From Colius striatus (lineage: Eukaryota; Chordata; Aves; Coliiformes; Coliidae): a stretch of 64,000 bases of DNA. Shown here piece after piece: positions 11,601 to 26,600 of this stretch. The notes below the pieces were generated by a model. The model made no database searches and had not been told where the DNA came from. It worked only from the letters and a program-made list of their open reading frames with translations. Numbering within the stretch: the first letter of the stretch is position 1; every line of letters begins with the position of its first letter. Position numbers and translations under genes: made by a program. Location: NCBI RefSeq assembly GCF_028858725.1, contig NC_084760.1, positions 52,787,367-52,851,366 of the forward strand. The letters run 5' to 3'.

Positions 11601-14600
11601 ACATTATGGATGTCATCCACATTAAATAATTATGTTCTAATCAGAAGCGTGGAAAGAAAGAGTGATTTTAATGTTGCCCAGCTTTGGAGCCTTGAATGTT
11701 AGGAGACCTGTTTGCCAAAGCTCCTTATGTCATTGGTAAACAGGGCTTGTCCAGAGAGGTATCAGTAAGATAATAAAATCAGAGGAAGTCTTCTCTCCCC
11801 AGACTTCCTTTGTAATGTAGCTGCCTAGACTACCATGTAAATTGCCCAAGACGTGTCTTTTTATTGCTGATAAATCATCAATGAAAACAGAAAATTAAAT
11901 CTGGCGGTCATATAGATTCCTTGGCAACTTGATTCTTTCAGCAGTATAATCTGAATTCCTTTTGACTTCTGCTGACATAGCATTGACTCTAAAATAGTTC
12001 TAGAATTAAAAAACTCCCCAAATATCCAGCTGGATGTGTTTCCTCTGAATTTTGTAGTGATAGTAAATAAAATTTAAGCCTTACCAGAAAACAAAAGTGC
12101 GTTTTGGTAGCATGTACAGTACTTGAATAAAATTAATTTAGTTTAAAATTTCACTGGCTATTTGTTGCAGAATGCCAGGAGATTCTAAATTTCATCTTTA
12201 CATTAGTGAGAATCCGTAACAGTCCAAATATGGCTCAGTATCTCAGGATACAATTACAAGACAGTCCACTGGCAATTGATACAAGCATGGAAGGGCCGTG
12301 TACTTACGGACTTTTGACTTCTCTCATCTATTATATCACATAATAAAGTACGCTCTTAATTGAATTCCCATTCATATAGACTGACAGAGCTTGAGCTGTT
12401 TGTCATAACAACTGGTGGCAATAAGCAGCAGGGCATCAGTAATTGCTGCATCCTGGAGCAGCTTTACATTTTAAAATAAACAAAGGGGCAATGGCTAATA
12501 GCTAACTCTAACAACCACCCACAATAATGTGGGAACAGACAATCTGTTGCAGACTACCAAGTGCAGGGAAATGTAGTGCATTAATATTTAAATAAAAATA
12601 CAAGACCTTTAATGGTTTTGCTGGTAAAATTTAAAAGCTGGTGTTAAATAACTCCCTTGGTTTTCTTGGGATTTGATATCTAGATGTTGTCTGAAATCTT
12701 AAGGAAGGTTTGTCTTTACATTTAAGCTGTATGATCTTATTTTCCTGAGAACAGAAGACGTAGATGCGTTTTCTGGCATTTTATCTCTAAGTGGCCCCTG
12801 GAGCAGTCCCCACCAGAAGTGCGTTTTTGGATGAGGGGATCTGTACTCATGATTCTTTCCATATGCTGCCTCAGCCCGTTCCCGCGCTGAGTGATGTAAT
12901 CAGAGTTACACGTCCTGCAGAAATAAGAGTCCAGCCAGATTCTATGTTTTGGACAAAGCAGTGAAAAAACTCTTTCCTTAAAAGCCCACCTTATAAACAA
13001 ATGCCTTAAAAGTTCACAAATTCTGCACTTTGTCTTGCAGCAGGAAAGATGTCCAGGTTTGCAATTGCCAGACAAGAGATTTATGTACTTCTCTTTTTTT
13101 TTCTTGCCCATGATTGATGGACTTTTGTTAAAGACAAGTATGTCACCAATGTGCAGTAAGGTGTGGGATTTGACAGTAAGCCTGGCTCTGTGGGTTTCAT
13201 AGGGGAGATAATTACTGTCGAGTACATGCAAACATTCCAAGGAAATAGCAGCCAGTAAGAAGCTAATGGGAGGCGTCAGCATAACAAATCTGTGACCTTT
13301 CTGCTGTTTCTTCTTCACTAGCAGTCCTATAGCCTCCTGTTAGTACCTCTTTATTTAAAAGTATTGAACAGTGCCACATTTAATCAATGCTTGGTGTTGA
13401 ACAGTATACAATACAAATAAATGTAAATAAACATCTAGATAAATGTGTAACTTAAATTCACATGTGCAGAGCTGACATAAAGCAAATGTTTTTGCTGACA
13501 CCACAAATTTAGAACATCTGTTTGACTCCCAATAATCAACCAGCAGCGCCATTCAAGGAAAATTTAGGAGGGTTTTATAAGACAGCAGCATAGAAGTTAG
13601 TATGAAAGAAGCTTGGAGGTTGCTGAGATAGTGTCCTACAGGAAGAAAGAAAAAGAAAAGCAAGAGTGGGAGGATGAATTTGGTATCTGGGATATATACT
13701 ATGTTAGTAAGTGAAATATCCTACCCTCATGCTGCTTTTATCTTTTTCTTACATAGCATTTAAAATTAGAAATTATGCATGACTCTGAAATGAAATGGCT
13801 AGCTGGATTTTGAAGAGTTTCTTTTATACCTTCTTTTTTAATTGATAGTATCTCTAGGAGATAAATTGGTGCTGAAGGTCCGTGGTAGCTACAGGGAGCT
13901 TACTTTCTGTCATGCACGGTATAAAAATGTGTATGGTATAAAATATCTCTAGCTACAAGAGCTAATCTGTTGAAATAATAACCTAACTAAATTTCCGTGT
14001 CTGCTTAATATGGCACTGAGAACTACTAAAACAGACTCAATTCTTGTTTATTAATGTGTCAACACAGAGGGGTCATGATTGATACTAGTAGCGAGCCCAA
14101 TGTGAAAAGGGCTTTCTTGTGATCAAGGCCAAAACTGAGGGAACGGGATCTGAAATAAGTTTTAGAAGCAACAGAATGATGATTATAGACTTAGATAGAA
14201 AGTAGATTAAGGTTTCTGAAGGAGTGAAATTTCTTAGGTGTTGCTGCCTCAACACCTAAGCACTATAACCCTGCTTTTGTAGTAAGCTCTTAAAACTCTG
14301 AAATTTGTTGTCTATATGTTGCCTTTTTTTCCCCATACTGATATGAATGTAGCCCTTTATATTTAACCACTCCTTTTCCTGTCGTCCTGTGAACTGAGCT
14401 GCAATGAACAGGAGCATACCAGAGTGGGAGCTGCTGAAACATACTGGTAGAGAGGGGAGATGTTTTACCTTAGGCAACAGAAATACAAATAATCAAATTT
14501 TCAAGGACCTTTTTTTATTCTTAACATTTTTGTTGTTGCAAATGACCAAGTGTTCAGATTGTACTGATAGTGGGGTTTTTGTTTTGGCAACCAATCAGAA

Positions 14601-17600
14601 AAATGTGGAAAGGGTGAAAGCTGAGAGGTTGTTTTGGATGAAACAGATTTTTTTCAAGGATTTTTCTTTTCTCTTTCCAAAACAAAAATTCAGAGATATG
14701 TTCCATTAGTGAAGTAAATATTCCATTTGAGCACAAGAAAATATTTTGTTTTGGAGGCTTTGTAAGAAAAATACTGACAATTTAGTTTGTAAAATAAATG
14801 TTGGTGGTCTCATTCTTCTTGGTAGGTATACCCCCTCTTGGGATGTATACTCCATCTCTCCGTGGAAGAATATTTCTCTCCTTTGCCTGACAGGAGGCTT
14901 AAGTTATATCTCCTTCCCCCTGAGGCAGGTCAGAACAATAGCAAGGATCTGTGAAGTGTCCGGGCATTGCCATTGGTATTGGGAATACCAAACAATTACA
15001 TCATCAATTTCAGGATCAAGAGGTTAGTTACCTCCATTACATGCCAGGTTTGCATCCACACTTGACATTTATTGTGCATTAAACTCAACCCTGCTGTTAG
15101 TTACCGTGTCTAAGACAGACTACATCAAAATGTAGTAGAGGTTTGGCCTTAAACTAATTTTTACCTGTAAGCCTTTAGAAAAGAGCCTTGATTCATTTCC
15201 TCTGCATGCACCTAGTGAGAGTGAGAGGTTTGATACTGAGGAGGGAGTAGTGAAGTGCTTTCTTCAACCATTAGCTTAATCTGACCTCTGCTTTTGAGAG
15301 TTATTCTGCACTAAGTAATTTGTCATGTGCATAATGCTTCATTTTGTGTGCGTTGATGCCATATTTACTGGCATAGAGGCCAGAAATCAGGTCTCACACT
15401 CCCTGGAAGGGCATTCTGTTTTTCAAATTAGAGACTGTTATTTTCCTGTTTACTTCAATTTGTTTTTAAGAACTGGATACCAAGTGAAGGAAGGGTGATT
15501 CTAAACATCCCACAGGCCATGTCTGGGGAACAGACTTAAGCAGGAGAGCTTAAGCAGGAGAGCTTGGCAGACAGTGTTTTTTCCTCTGGTTTCATTAAGG
15601 AAGGAGTTATTAGAGAGAAATGAAGGAAAAATACAGGAAACCATTTATATTGAGAGAAGAAACATTAGTAGCATTAGGAATGTTGTCAAGAGATGGACAG
15701 GTTGTGATAATCTTACGACATTTTGTTATTGTTGTTCTTGATACTGACTATTTTTAACTCGTCATCCAAAATGCAATACAATTGGTATACTTATTTAGAG
15801 TGTGAAATCATGTTTAGTGAAGGTGATATTCATACATTTGTGGCCTTGGACAATGCAGTCCACATATGACAGTTCTTGGCATCATAAATTGATGGCTGAA
15901 GAACTGAGTCTTAACCTTCCCTTCAGATTCGTTGATCATTGCAGATAGTGGCAAATCTAAAACAGATAACCATATTGCACCATGCTAAAATTCTCAACAG
16001 ATGTAAGAAAACCATGCTAATTATCTATAATAACAACTTTATTCATTTCTTTATTTCTTCAGTTTCTTCTTGAAGGATTTCTTATCAAACTCTAAATGTT
16101 TAAAATAAGGTAACAAATCTATGACACATAGGAAGAATACTTAAAAGAGCAGTTCTTCATACATATGGCTTTGGATGTTTATAGAATTTGATTATTAGGC
16201 AGCAAACTTGTTCAGCACTTTTTCCTGTTTCATAAACTTTCTCAGGTTTCAAGAAAGGTACCTCTTCCAAATACAAGTGTATGTATATAAGTGGGGTTTT
16301 TCATATTATCTGTAGGGATGCATTGATGGGTTAGCTGTTATTTTAATGCACATTTTGGAATGCTTGGAACAATTGCCTTTGCTAATGCTTATGTTTGCAA
16401 CTAAGTAGTTGATCTATACTAAATAATCCACTGTAGATATTTTTATTGACTTTGAGGGGTTTTTTTGGTAACATCTCTCATGCATTTAAAAGATTGAAGA
16501 GGCTAGTGCAGCATTGAGGTAAAAGTTACTTACTGACTTCCAGAGGTTCATACTAGTTGATGAGAGGCCTGAAAAGTAGCTATTTTCCAGTGCAAAGCAC
16601 TGACATGTTTTTACTTCTCTATTTTTTTACATTAATACACGGAAATTTAATATTTTGAAGATGAGTAGTTAATATATAGCCCTGAAAACTCTCTTTTTCA
16701 CATATGTTCAGTGCAGCCCTGTGGTACCATACTTTCCCACGGTTCGTAAGCCAGGTTGTTTACCAAATCTGACGCTGCAAATCCATTTGAAAAATGGGAG
16801 GATAATGTAGATTAAAAAAAACATTTAATGCTTGCTACTTGGCTGTTCTTCATGTGAATCGTGTTCCACGTTGGTTGGTGTACATCACTTGGTTCTACTG
16901 AAATTCAGTTAATGAAGGTGCACTCTGCTAAAAAGCTATTACTTCAAGAAAGCTTAATTTTAAGAACAGAGGTTGACTATGGTTTTGTATGTTTAGAAAT
17001 GAGGGTGTTTAAATCATTATCTTTAATTTTCTCTATTACTTGTGTATCCTCTCTGATAAATTGTATACAAGGCTTACTATACAGAATTGTAATGGAAGTC
17101 ATGACAAAATTATTTTGTCTAACCTGAGGTGAATAACCAATGCCAGTATATGACTTCGGTGGTCCTGGTCTAGCAAGGGGGTTATACTAGATGATATTTT
17201 GAGGTGCCTTCCAACCCTTAAGATTCTGTGATGTAGGCTTAGGATGCCTAACATAAGGGGTTTTGCACTGAAGGTTGGTTTCTCTGATTTTCTTTTTTTG
17301 TTTTCTTTTTTTTTCTGAAGAAATCATCAGTCTAAATGCAGTCATAACTGATTGCTTTAGCACGTCCCATGTAGAAGAGGGCTTTCTATTTTATCAGAAG
17401 TGGTGCCACAGAGACTAAGATAGGCTCTTTTACAATAGGATTTGATGCAGTATTGCATTTGAAACCAAACATAAAGTTAGCATACATCTTAATGAGAGTT
17501 ACAATGAACCAGTTCCACTGTCAAATCTCATTTAAGATGAAGTCAGATAAAGATCACTGGATAGCTTTAAGCACATTCTAATTAGCAATTTGTATGATGT

Positions 17601-20600
17601 TATGGGGATACCGAGCTTTGAATTGTTTCAAATTAACTCAGATTCTTTCATTGTTCTTTTCTAATGTATAGCTTGGGCTCAATCACTGTGTAATTGTTCC
17701 AGGCAGAGGCATTTAAAGTGATATTTCCTGTACTCCTTTGCTCTAATTTATGAATATGCAGAGGTTTAGTGGAAAGCAAAAATAAAAATGCTTTTGAAAT
17801 TAAGATTCATGATATATTGGTCAAAGGTATGTTCAGATGTCAAAAGGATTTCTGCCAACAATCACAGTGCCAGTATATTGCATGTAACTAGTGCAGAATG
17901 CGAACAGCATTTTAAGAGCTTTTTCAATGATAAGGAAAGATGAAAAGGCAGGTATACAGATGCAGAGGATTGAGATGGACAAATAACCAGTTAACTAAGA
18001 TTTTAAATTGATATGCCTCAGTGACACAACGTAAGTAAAACTGGAGAATTGGAAGAGTCACTTGCTCACTTCAGCTACATTTTCTCCCAGTTTATCTGGA
18101 AATATGGAAACAACGTATGGAAAGAATGTCTAGGAAAAGCGTGTAAATGTTTGCGCGTACAGGCCTGTAATTTTTTGCACAACAATTAAGTGAAAACGTA
18201 AGAGACTTTGCTATACATGACTGGAAGTCTTCACTGGTAAGTTGGGAGTTTGAACCAAGAAAAATGTCAGAGAAATCGTAGAATCATACAGTCATAGAAT
18301 GGTAGTGGTTGGAAGTGACCTCTAAAGATCATCCAGTCGAACTGCCCTGCAAAAGCAGGTCCACCTAGATCAGGTCACATAGGAACATGTCCAGGTGGGT
18401 CTTGAAAACCTCCAGAAAAGGAGACTCCACAACCCCTCTGGGCAGCCTGTGCCAGGACTTCCTCACCCTCACAGTAAAATGATTTTTCCTTATGTTTAAA
18501 TGTTCCAACTTCTTTCCATTACCCCTTGTACTGTCTGTAGAGACAACAGAAAAAAGAAATATCCCAACCTCCTGACATCCACCATTTAGATATTTGTAAA
18601 TATTAAAGAGATCACCCCTGCAGTCTTCTCTAGACTAAAAATGTTCCCAACACTGACCACAGATAATAGCGTGTGAATGTGTAAAAGATGAGTATTAAAT
18701 TTCTAGAAGTTCTTTCCTGGTGCTTTGATGGTTATTTATTACCACAGTTATAGCTGTCTGTCTTACTGTTCACAACCATTTTCTATCAATGCATGTCAGT
18801 TAACAAAGAAACAAAAACTGCACAAAGTAATCTAGTGTAATAAAGTCCTGGTTCAATTAAAAGATCAAACCTTGCTGCTCAGTGCTGAATATGTTCATGT
18901 ATTTAATTCGAAGTCTGTGATTGAAATGCTTCATTGTTAAAAAGGAAAAATGAATGTATAACTCTGCTCAGCATAAGATGGGGTTGAAGCTGAGAGAAGG
19001 TGAATGCTTAAAACTGTTGGAAATTCAGCTAATCAGAAAGCCTAGAGGCTTTCCTTATGTACAAGTATGAATGTCCCAGATACATTTGAGTTCTTCCAAT
19101 GAAGTTAGATATACTGAAATAAAAATGCCATTTTTCTCTCCTACGCATTGTGTTTTAGCATAGTTGCAGCGCCCTAAGCTGACACTTGTAATTTCTGCAT
19201 GGTTCATTCATGCATTTTGAATGCAAATAAATGCTCCTGTAGCAGAATGAGGACACTTTAAAAAAAAAAAATCTCACTCTTGTAGTGTTTTTTCTCATCT
19301 GTTTGTTCACACTACTTCTTACAGAAATTAAGATTAAATTATGTATATAGAGTCATAGAATAATTGATGCTGGAAGGTCCACATATTTGGGAGCACAACA
19401 CAATTTCCAGCGCAAATTCCAGTAAGACACTCTCTCACCTCAACAATGTCAGATTAATTTCTGTAATTAAAAATATATTGCAAAGTGAAAAGTGAGAACA
19501 ACCATGAAAGCAACTGATGACTGTTTATCAAAGATGGTTTTTTTTCACTACGTATTCCATCACATTTTCTTTTCTGTGGAACTATGACCTGATGGTGGTG
19601 TCAGTACTGCAAAACTAAAGTCTTTGATCTACAATATATGCTTGATATAAGAGATATATTTGTTCTATGCTACTTCCACTTCCATTAAGAATTTTCATGG
19701 TACAAAGTTACAGTTTTACTAAGTTCAATGTAATCATTGGATACAAGCAGATAGTTCCTAGAAAATAATTTTGAGTAGTGGCATCATTTTACTGTTTTAT
19801 TTTTTTTTACCAACTATATCTATTTTGTGTTAACTGCTGTTTTTATTAAATGCTTTTAAATGTGTTAATTTGCACTGTAGCCATGAAAGCAAATTCAGTT
19901 GTCTCTCTGCTTCTTTCCTTGAAAGCATTTGGGAAATGAAAAAAGAACAAAATGAGTTAGTTTATTATGCTTGCTTTAAAGTCATCTTCCATCCCATAGC
20001 CACCATTCAGGAATTTATCAACATTTGGCTTCGTTGGAAAAGAGGTTGTTACAGATTTTTGGAGGAAGATGAAGTTAAGTGTATTACTTCCTAACAAAAA
20101 TGATATGAATTGTGCTTCAGACAAATAGATTGCTTTTCTTTACAGTCAATATTTTGCTTATCTGTTTATCCTAGCAAAACACAGAGTATTACAATTGCTG
20201 TTCTAATATTTAACAACTTAATCTTTCTAATGAAATTAATTAGGCTAATGTCCATAATCAGAAAAGGAAAAATAATGGTCTCAGAAGCTTGGAAGGTAGC
20301 TCAAGAGAGACATTAAGTCATACACACCTCACAGTATAAAACCAGAGAAAAATAAGTAGGTGAAACTCAATTAATTGATATCTTTCTTTATTGACAGGCT
20401 AGTGAAGGATGCCCCATGGGATGAGGTCCCTCTCGCTCACTCCTTAGTTGGTTTTGCCACTGCATATGACTTCTTGTACAGCTATCTTAGCAATACTCAA
20501 CAGGAGAGATTTCTTGAGGTAATTGCCAATGCCTCGGGATATATGTACGAAACATCATACAGACGTGGATGGGGTTTCCAGTACCTCCACAACCACCAGC

Positions 20601-23600
20601 CTACCAACTGTGTGGCCCTGCTGGCTGGAAGCCTGGTTCTGATGAATCAAGGTATGTGCTAAACCATAGGAATGTTTTTCTCAAGTATATCATCTCAATC
20701 AGCCGTTTCTGTAGTGAAGTTCAGGAAGTGATAGAAATGCTTCTGAGACAGCAGTATTGGGTTTGGTCCTCTTCTGCTTAGAAAAAATTAATTTACTCAA
20801 TAGGACAAACAGTAGGCAGATGTACAAACTATCATATATATGCATATATACCTGTGTATATAAATTGAATTACCTGAGTGATTCTGAAATTCTTACCTCA
20901 CTGTTTGTAAGAATTTAAAATCTCTTTGTGTATAGTTTGTCCAGTCCAGATTTACAGGCACAATCTTTCAGAATAGATCATCAGTAAGGAGCAATGCACT
21001 TGGTCTCCTTATACACAGTCAGAACACCCTGCACTTTGAGCTGGGAGCTAGACTACAAGATAACCTGGAACTCCATGCAAGACTTCTGTGCTGTCTCCCT
21101 GAGAGTGCAACACAGGTGTAACTTTATCCACCTGAAGGCCACGCCTCAGAACCTTTCTTTCTAGCCTCCCTTTCTATGGAGGTAAGCAGGGCTCTACCTT
21201 TTTCCCTCTGAACTGTACCTTTGCTCCCCACAATCTTCATCCAAGAGATGTTTGTGCCAGGTGTCATCTTCCTCTTTGTTTTGGGTGCTTAAACCCATCC
21301 TTCCAAGTTCCCGAGTGAATAACCTTGGCAAAGGAGCAGGTGAAGTTGCAGTGATACAGTGTCAAGAATGCAAGTCACCAAGTAAGAGGAAGAGAGCAGA
21401 TAAGAAATCCTGACTTTCTTTAAACCCCAGTGGTACTTTGACTGAGAGGTGGAAATCATGGAGCCAGTTCCTGCTTTTTATTAATAATGCATCAATAATT
21501 TGTCAAGTGATTATTTAGTATCTACTAGAAGTATTTTGAAAATGTGATGCCCAATGTAACTACTTACTTGCTGCAAGTCAAGGAAAACCTAGTTTCTGGA
21601 TGCTGATTGCATTGCAAACCTGTACAGACCTGCCAAGGAAAGACACATCTGCACATTGTTGGAGCTTGCAGTCGCCCAAAGAAGCGTGACAAAAAACTGT
21701 GGCATGTACTGTGTTTGGGGAGTCATCTTTTTGTTAAGTGTTTGCCATAACAAGCACATGCACTGATGTGCATATGCTGAAAAGCAGCAAGAGTATGTGT
21801 GGAAGTTAGTCCCTTTCCTCCTTTGACAAATTGAAAACTCAGACCATGTTTGTTCAGTGGGTTTTGCTAAATTCCTCATAATCCTATCCTTCCCTGAGCC
21901 TCTCTTGGTGCAGAAAGCTGGCAGTTTGCAAGATGACTCAGCTTTTCATTACAGTATGGACCATAAGTGTGGTTTGTGCCAAACAATGATAACATCCACA
22001 AGTAAAGTTGGGCAGTATCTCTTTCACCAGATGTTGGTGGGAGTTTTTTTTAAGAAAAAAGAGAAGGAGGCAAATTCAGCAACACACATGAGCAATTTAA
22101 AAATACTGGTAATATTTTAAATGAAAATAGGTCAAAACATACTTTATATTATTCCTAAATGAAAAATTGTTTGGTTTTAGTTTAAAGCAACTTTGTTTTT
22201 TTGAAAAAATGGAAGTTTAGATCAAGTATTTCTGTTGGTCTAAAATGAAAAAGTTTAAAAAAAAATTCTCACTCCAAGATGAAAGACTTTTTCTGAAGAA
22301 GAAAAAAAGAGAAGGGAGAAAAGGAGTGAATACAGATTCCAAATAATGTGTCCCAGTGCAGATCTTTCTTCCAAGTAATAAACACGATTCAGCTACTGAA
22401 GTATGTAAAGGCTAAATAGCCAGCTTAAAAACACGTAAACATTGTCATAGGACTGAAAATTAATTGAAATGAATTCTAGGCACACTCATATACTGAAATC
22501 TTTGTAGAAAACACTCTGATATGTAAAAAAAGGAGCTTGAGTAAGGCCTAACTTCATATAGATACTGCTAGTTTTAGGTGAGATTTGTTGTGTAGCCTGA
22601 CAGTGTTGGAGACTTTTTTTTTTTCATTCTAACGTGCTATCATTCTTTTAATATATTGCAAGTATAGGGTTATAGCATAGATATGCACTAAGTAGGCAGA
22701 ACATACATGCCTTACAATGATAAATACACCATGCTGAACTGTGGAAAATGCCATTCTGCAGTATTCAAAAGCTAGCTATTGTGGCTCTTAATGTCACAAG
22801 CGAAAACAGGAGTGGAAGCATTTGGGATTTTATTTGGACTGACCACTCTGCTACCAGCTCCATCAGAGTAAGGAAGAAGTAGTGTCAAGATAGCTATGAG
22901 TAAAATAAGTGGAAGTAGGTAGCACCACCTGCCCCCTGTTGCTCAGGCCTTCCCCATTGTAGCTGTTTCTTCAGCCAGCAGGTAAATATGCTGTGTTAGA
23001 TTCAGCTTGTTTGTTTAACTTAGACATTGCAATTTTCCTTTTCTCTCCATGAACCAAGCAGAATTTGGCAGCTTTGACTAGTAGGAAGTCTGATTTGCTC
23101 ACCACTGTGCTGAACATAAATACAGTAATTGTGGCAATGAAATGAAACAGGCTCAGCAGTGGTTTTGAATGTGGATCATACTTGCTCAGCCTGGCACATG
23201 CCATTCATTCAGCACCTAATGGGGTGTAATCTGTGCCAGCCCAGCTCTGCCACGTGGTGGAATCTGTGCCTGGTTCAATCTGTGTCCAGAGATTTTGAGC
23301 TGGGTAGGCACTAAGTAACCATAGAGCACAAGGCAGGTGGTCTACTTCTCTCACCAGTGAACCCAAAGCAAAATAGTAGAAGGCACATAGCCTTGTGCTG
23401 CCTTCTGCGCTACATAAATGCAATGCTGAGGCTTTCGTGCTTGTGCTTGTTCCTTGGCGAAGGCAGACAAGCCCTGAGAAGGTCTTTTCTTGCAACCTTT
23501 TCTTGGCACTTGACTTGTGTACAGCAGACCAAAATAGTATGATCTCTGGAAGTCTTTTCTTTAGAAGAAATACAGCTGCTTAGGGCTTGTGTATGTGGAG

Positions 23601-26600
23601 GCTGAAGCTTAACCTAGTTGGAAGACTGATTTTATTTTGGAACTGAGGAATCTGCATTTGGAATAAACCATACAAAACTTTTTCCAAAATAACTTCTAGT
23701 TGGATAACCCTTTAGTTTGTACAGTGAAATGAAAATGGAAGTAGAACAGTACATATCTTAAAATAGAGCATGAATTAGTAGAGTATCAGTATATAACTGC
23801 AGCTCAAATGTAAACTTCTTTGTGGTTTTAAACTCTGAGGATTTCTGTACAGCTCTGGTGGCAATTGACTGATGGCAATATTTGCATTACTGGAGCCCTC
23901 TAGTGGAAACTGTAACTGTTGTCATACGGCTTTAGTTTGAAATACATCAAGTAGTCGTGGTGTGGCTCTTCCCTTTTTGCATGTCCTGAATGCATTCAGG
24001 AAGTTTGCCTTTTAAGGTGGAAAGCATAGTCACACATTGTAAATGAAAGGTGTCTGATACATTTCCCTTGCTCACATGACCTTGCCTTTCTGTGTTTATA
24101 TACAGTGTTCTGTTTTCCACCCCAAAACAACAGGGGTGCTGCAGAGTTAGTTGTGTAGAGCTCTTCATTGCAGATACCTTGCTGTAAATGTAGCCCACTG
24201 TGGGGGAGTACAGATGACAGTCTGTGATCTGTGGTCTTGTAGTCAGAAACACCAACATCTTTTTCTTTCAGGCTACCTTCAGGAAGCTTACTTGTGGACC
24301 AAGCAAGTGTTGGCAATCATGGAGAAGTCAGTAGTCCTGCTGCAGGAGGTCACAGATGGCTCCCTCTATGAAGGGGTGGCTTACGGCAGCTACACGACCA
24401 GATCGCTGTTTCAGTACATGTTTCTTGTCCAAAGGCACTTTGACATCAATCACTTCAGCCACCCTTGGCTCAAGCAGCACTTTGCATTTATGTACAGGAC
24501 TGTCCTGCCAGGTAGGTCCTCTAGGTAAATGAATCTTCTAATTCGTGAGGCAGTGGTAAATGTCACAGTTGAAATAGGTCATTTTAAAACACCGTTGTAC
24601 TGGGGGTTTTTTGAATAACCTTTCTGGTGGATTTTACCTTTCTCATCCAAAGAAACAGTGACATCCTTGTTTATCGCTGCTCTGGCTTTTAAAACTAGTC
24701 ATCATTTCGGAGAGAAAGCATTATCTCAGAATCCTATTTCTGGTTTCCAGAGTTTGAAACAGACCTGTTCCTGGGGTTTTCTCTTTGAAAAGTAATATTC
24801 TTTGAGATTCTTACTTATTTTTTCCCTTTGCCAGAAACCCTCACGCTAAAATGCTAGGTGAAAGGAATAGAAAATGGTGAAGCCAGGGTAAAAGGACCTA
24901 CAAAGTTTTATATAGGAAAAGTTTTTTTATATGAACACCAGTTTTCCACAAAATATTGAAATTGAATTTTATACCATTTTTATTGCATTTTCCATTTGAA
25001 AAATATTTTAATTGACCCAAGTGATAGATTTCTCTGTGCAGGGGTATGCAATACATTTTCTTTTTTCAGTGTGAGCGTTAAGCAGAAATATCTGATGTTT
25101 CTAATGAGTCAGTTTTGCACACTTTTAACTATTTCTGTTTGTTCGCTGGATTTCTCTGGTCTCTTGATGTATTTTAGCGTCTCTGATTCAAAGTCCTAGG
25201 TTAATAAATATTGCTGACTCCTCCTCACCTTCAGGAAGGATTTCTTTTTGGGCAGGCTTGCAAGCTTTCCACAACGTTTTGTCTGCTTCTTATTTGCAGG
25301 ACAATTCATAAAGAACTTACGTTGTTCAAATTCCTGGTTGAAAAGACAGTGATAACTTTGTTGGCTGCAAGAAACGCAGATCTAGCCCTGTTTTTAAGGG
25401 GGTGCTAAGCACATGGCTTGCTGTTTCAGGGTGAAGCTGATTTCTTTTTCCTGGGGGATCCTCAGTTTTCTTGCTTTAGAGAGTTTGGATTGACATAGGA
25501 AAAATGAAAACTGTAAAAGGAAAGTTACCTTTGCCAGATTTGAGTGAGGAGAGGAAGTGGATGGGACATTGCTTCCTACATTTTTTTATAGTACTTTGGC
25601 TCTGTGTTGCCCAGAGCTGAAGAAGAAAGGTGAGTATTCAAGTTAGCTGCAGCAGAAGGAAACAGCTCCTGTGCAATGGCTCATTTCAAGTGAGTCTATA
25701 AACATCTGAAAAGGCCGTTTCTGTTTGTGTTGCTTGGCTTCATCTCCTCTATGCTCTACAGACGTATCTTTGTACCTTTATTTGTTCTTTCTTAACATCC
25801 CTTTTCACTTTTTTTCCCAAGGGTTCCAGAGAACTGTGGCCATTGCGGATTCCAACTACAACTGGTTCTACGGGCCAGAGAGCCAGCTGGTGTTTCTCGA
25901 CAAATTTGTCATGCGCAACGGCAGTGGGAACTGGCTGGCAGAGCAGATCAGAAGGAACCGAGTGGTGGAGGGCCCAGGGACACCGTCCAAAGGGCAGAGG
26001 TGGTGCACTCTCCACACTGAATTTCTCTGGTATGAAAGGGAATGAGTGGGCTCAAAAGGAACCTGCCAGCTGTTTGCTGTTAGTGAGAATTCTTTCTCTT
26101 TAGATTTGCACTGTAGAGACAGAGATCAGGCTGGCCTTGTGTGACCCAGACAGTCATTAGACTCGGTACAACTTCCTCACCTGGTGTAGATGCACACAGT
26201 ATGTGTTGCTGCAGAGCACACCTTGGTCTTGCCCTACCTTGCTTTCATGTTTTCCTTCTGTTATCTGTTGCTTTTATAGAACACAAGCAGTTCCAAAAGG
26301 ACTGCAAATTTGCCTGCATGTGTTCTTTGGTTTATGTGGTCTGTTCTAATGGCTTTTAATCCTGTTGTGGCTTTAATAATTAATTAGGTAAATATTTCAA
26401 GCACGGTTTCCTTTTTAAAGCTGTAAGTAATAATATGAGCTTTCTTTTAAAAGCTAAAGTAATGTAAGCAGTAAGGCTACTATTAGTTTTTGCACACTAA
26501 TTTGCAGGTTATGCTTAGGAGAAATATTACCATGGATGGATAGATCCATATTTTCCATGTAATTTTCACCTCTGCTAACTTGTGTGTCAGTCTTCTAGAG

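Larger units (their letters stand above)
8625..20397 (+). other. DSE intron (largest, 11.8 kb)
   Basis: The intron separates the exons for residues 1-138 and 140-223. It contains CR1 fragments at 8825-9060, 17157-17233 and 18275-18655, and possibly a very short CR1 tail at about 19350-19385. A 14-bp tandem duplication lies at 15535-15565. An unexplained 193-codon antisense ORF lies at 12737-13318. The remainder is AT-rich DNA in which I see no recognisable gene or RNA. Confidence 0.85.
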
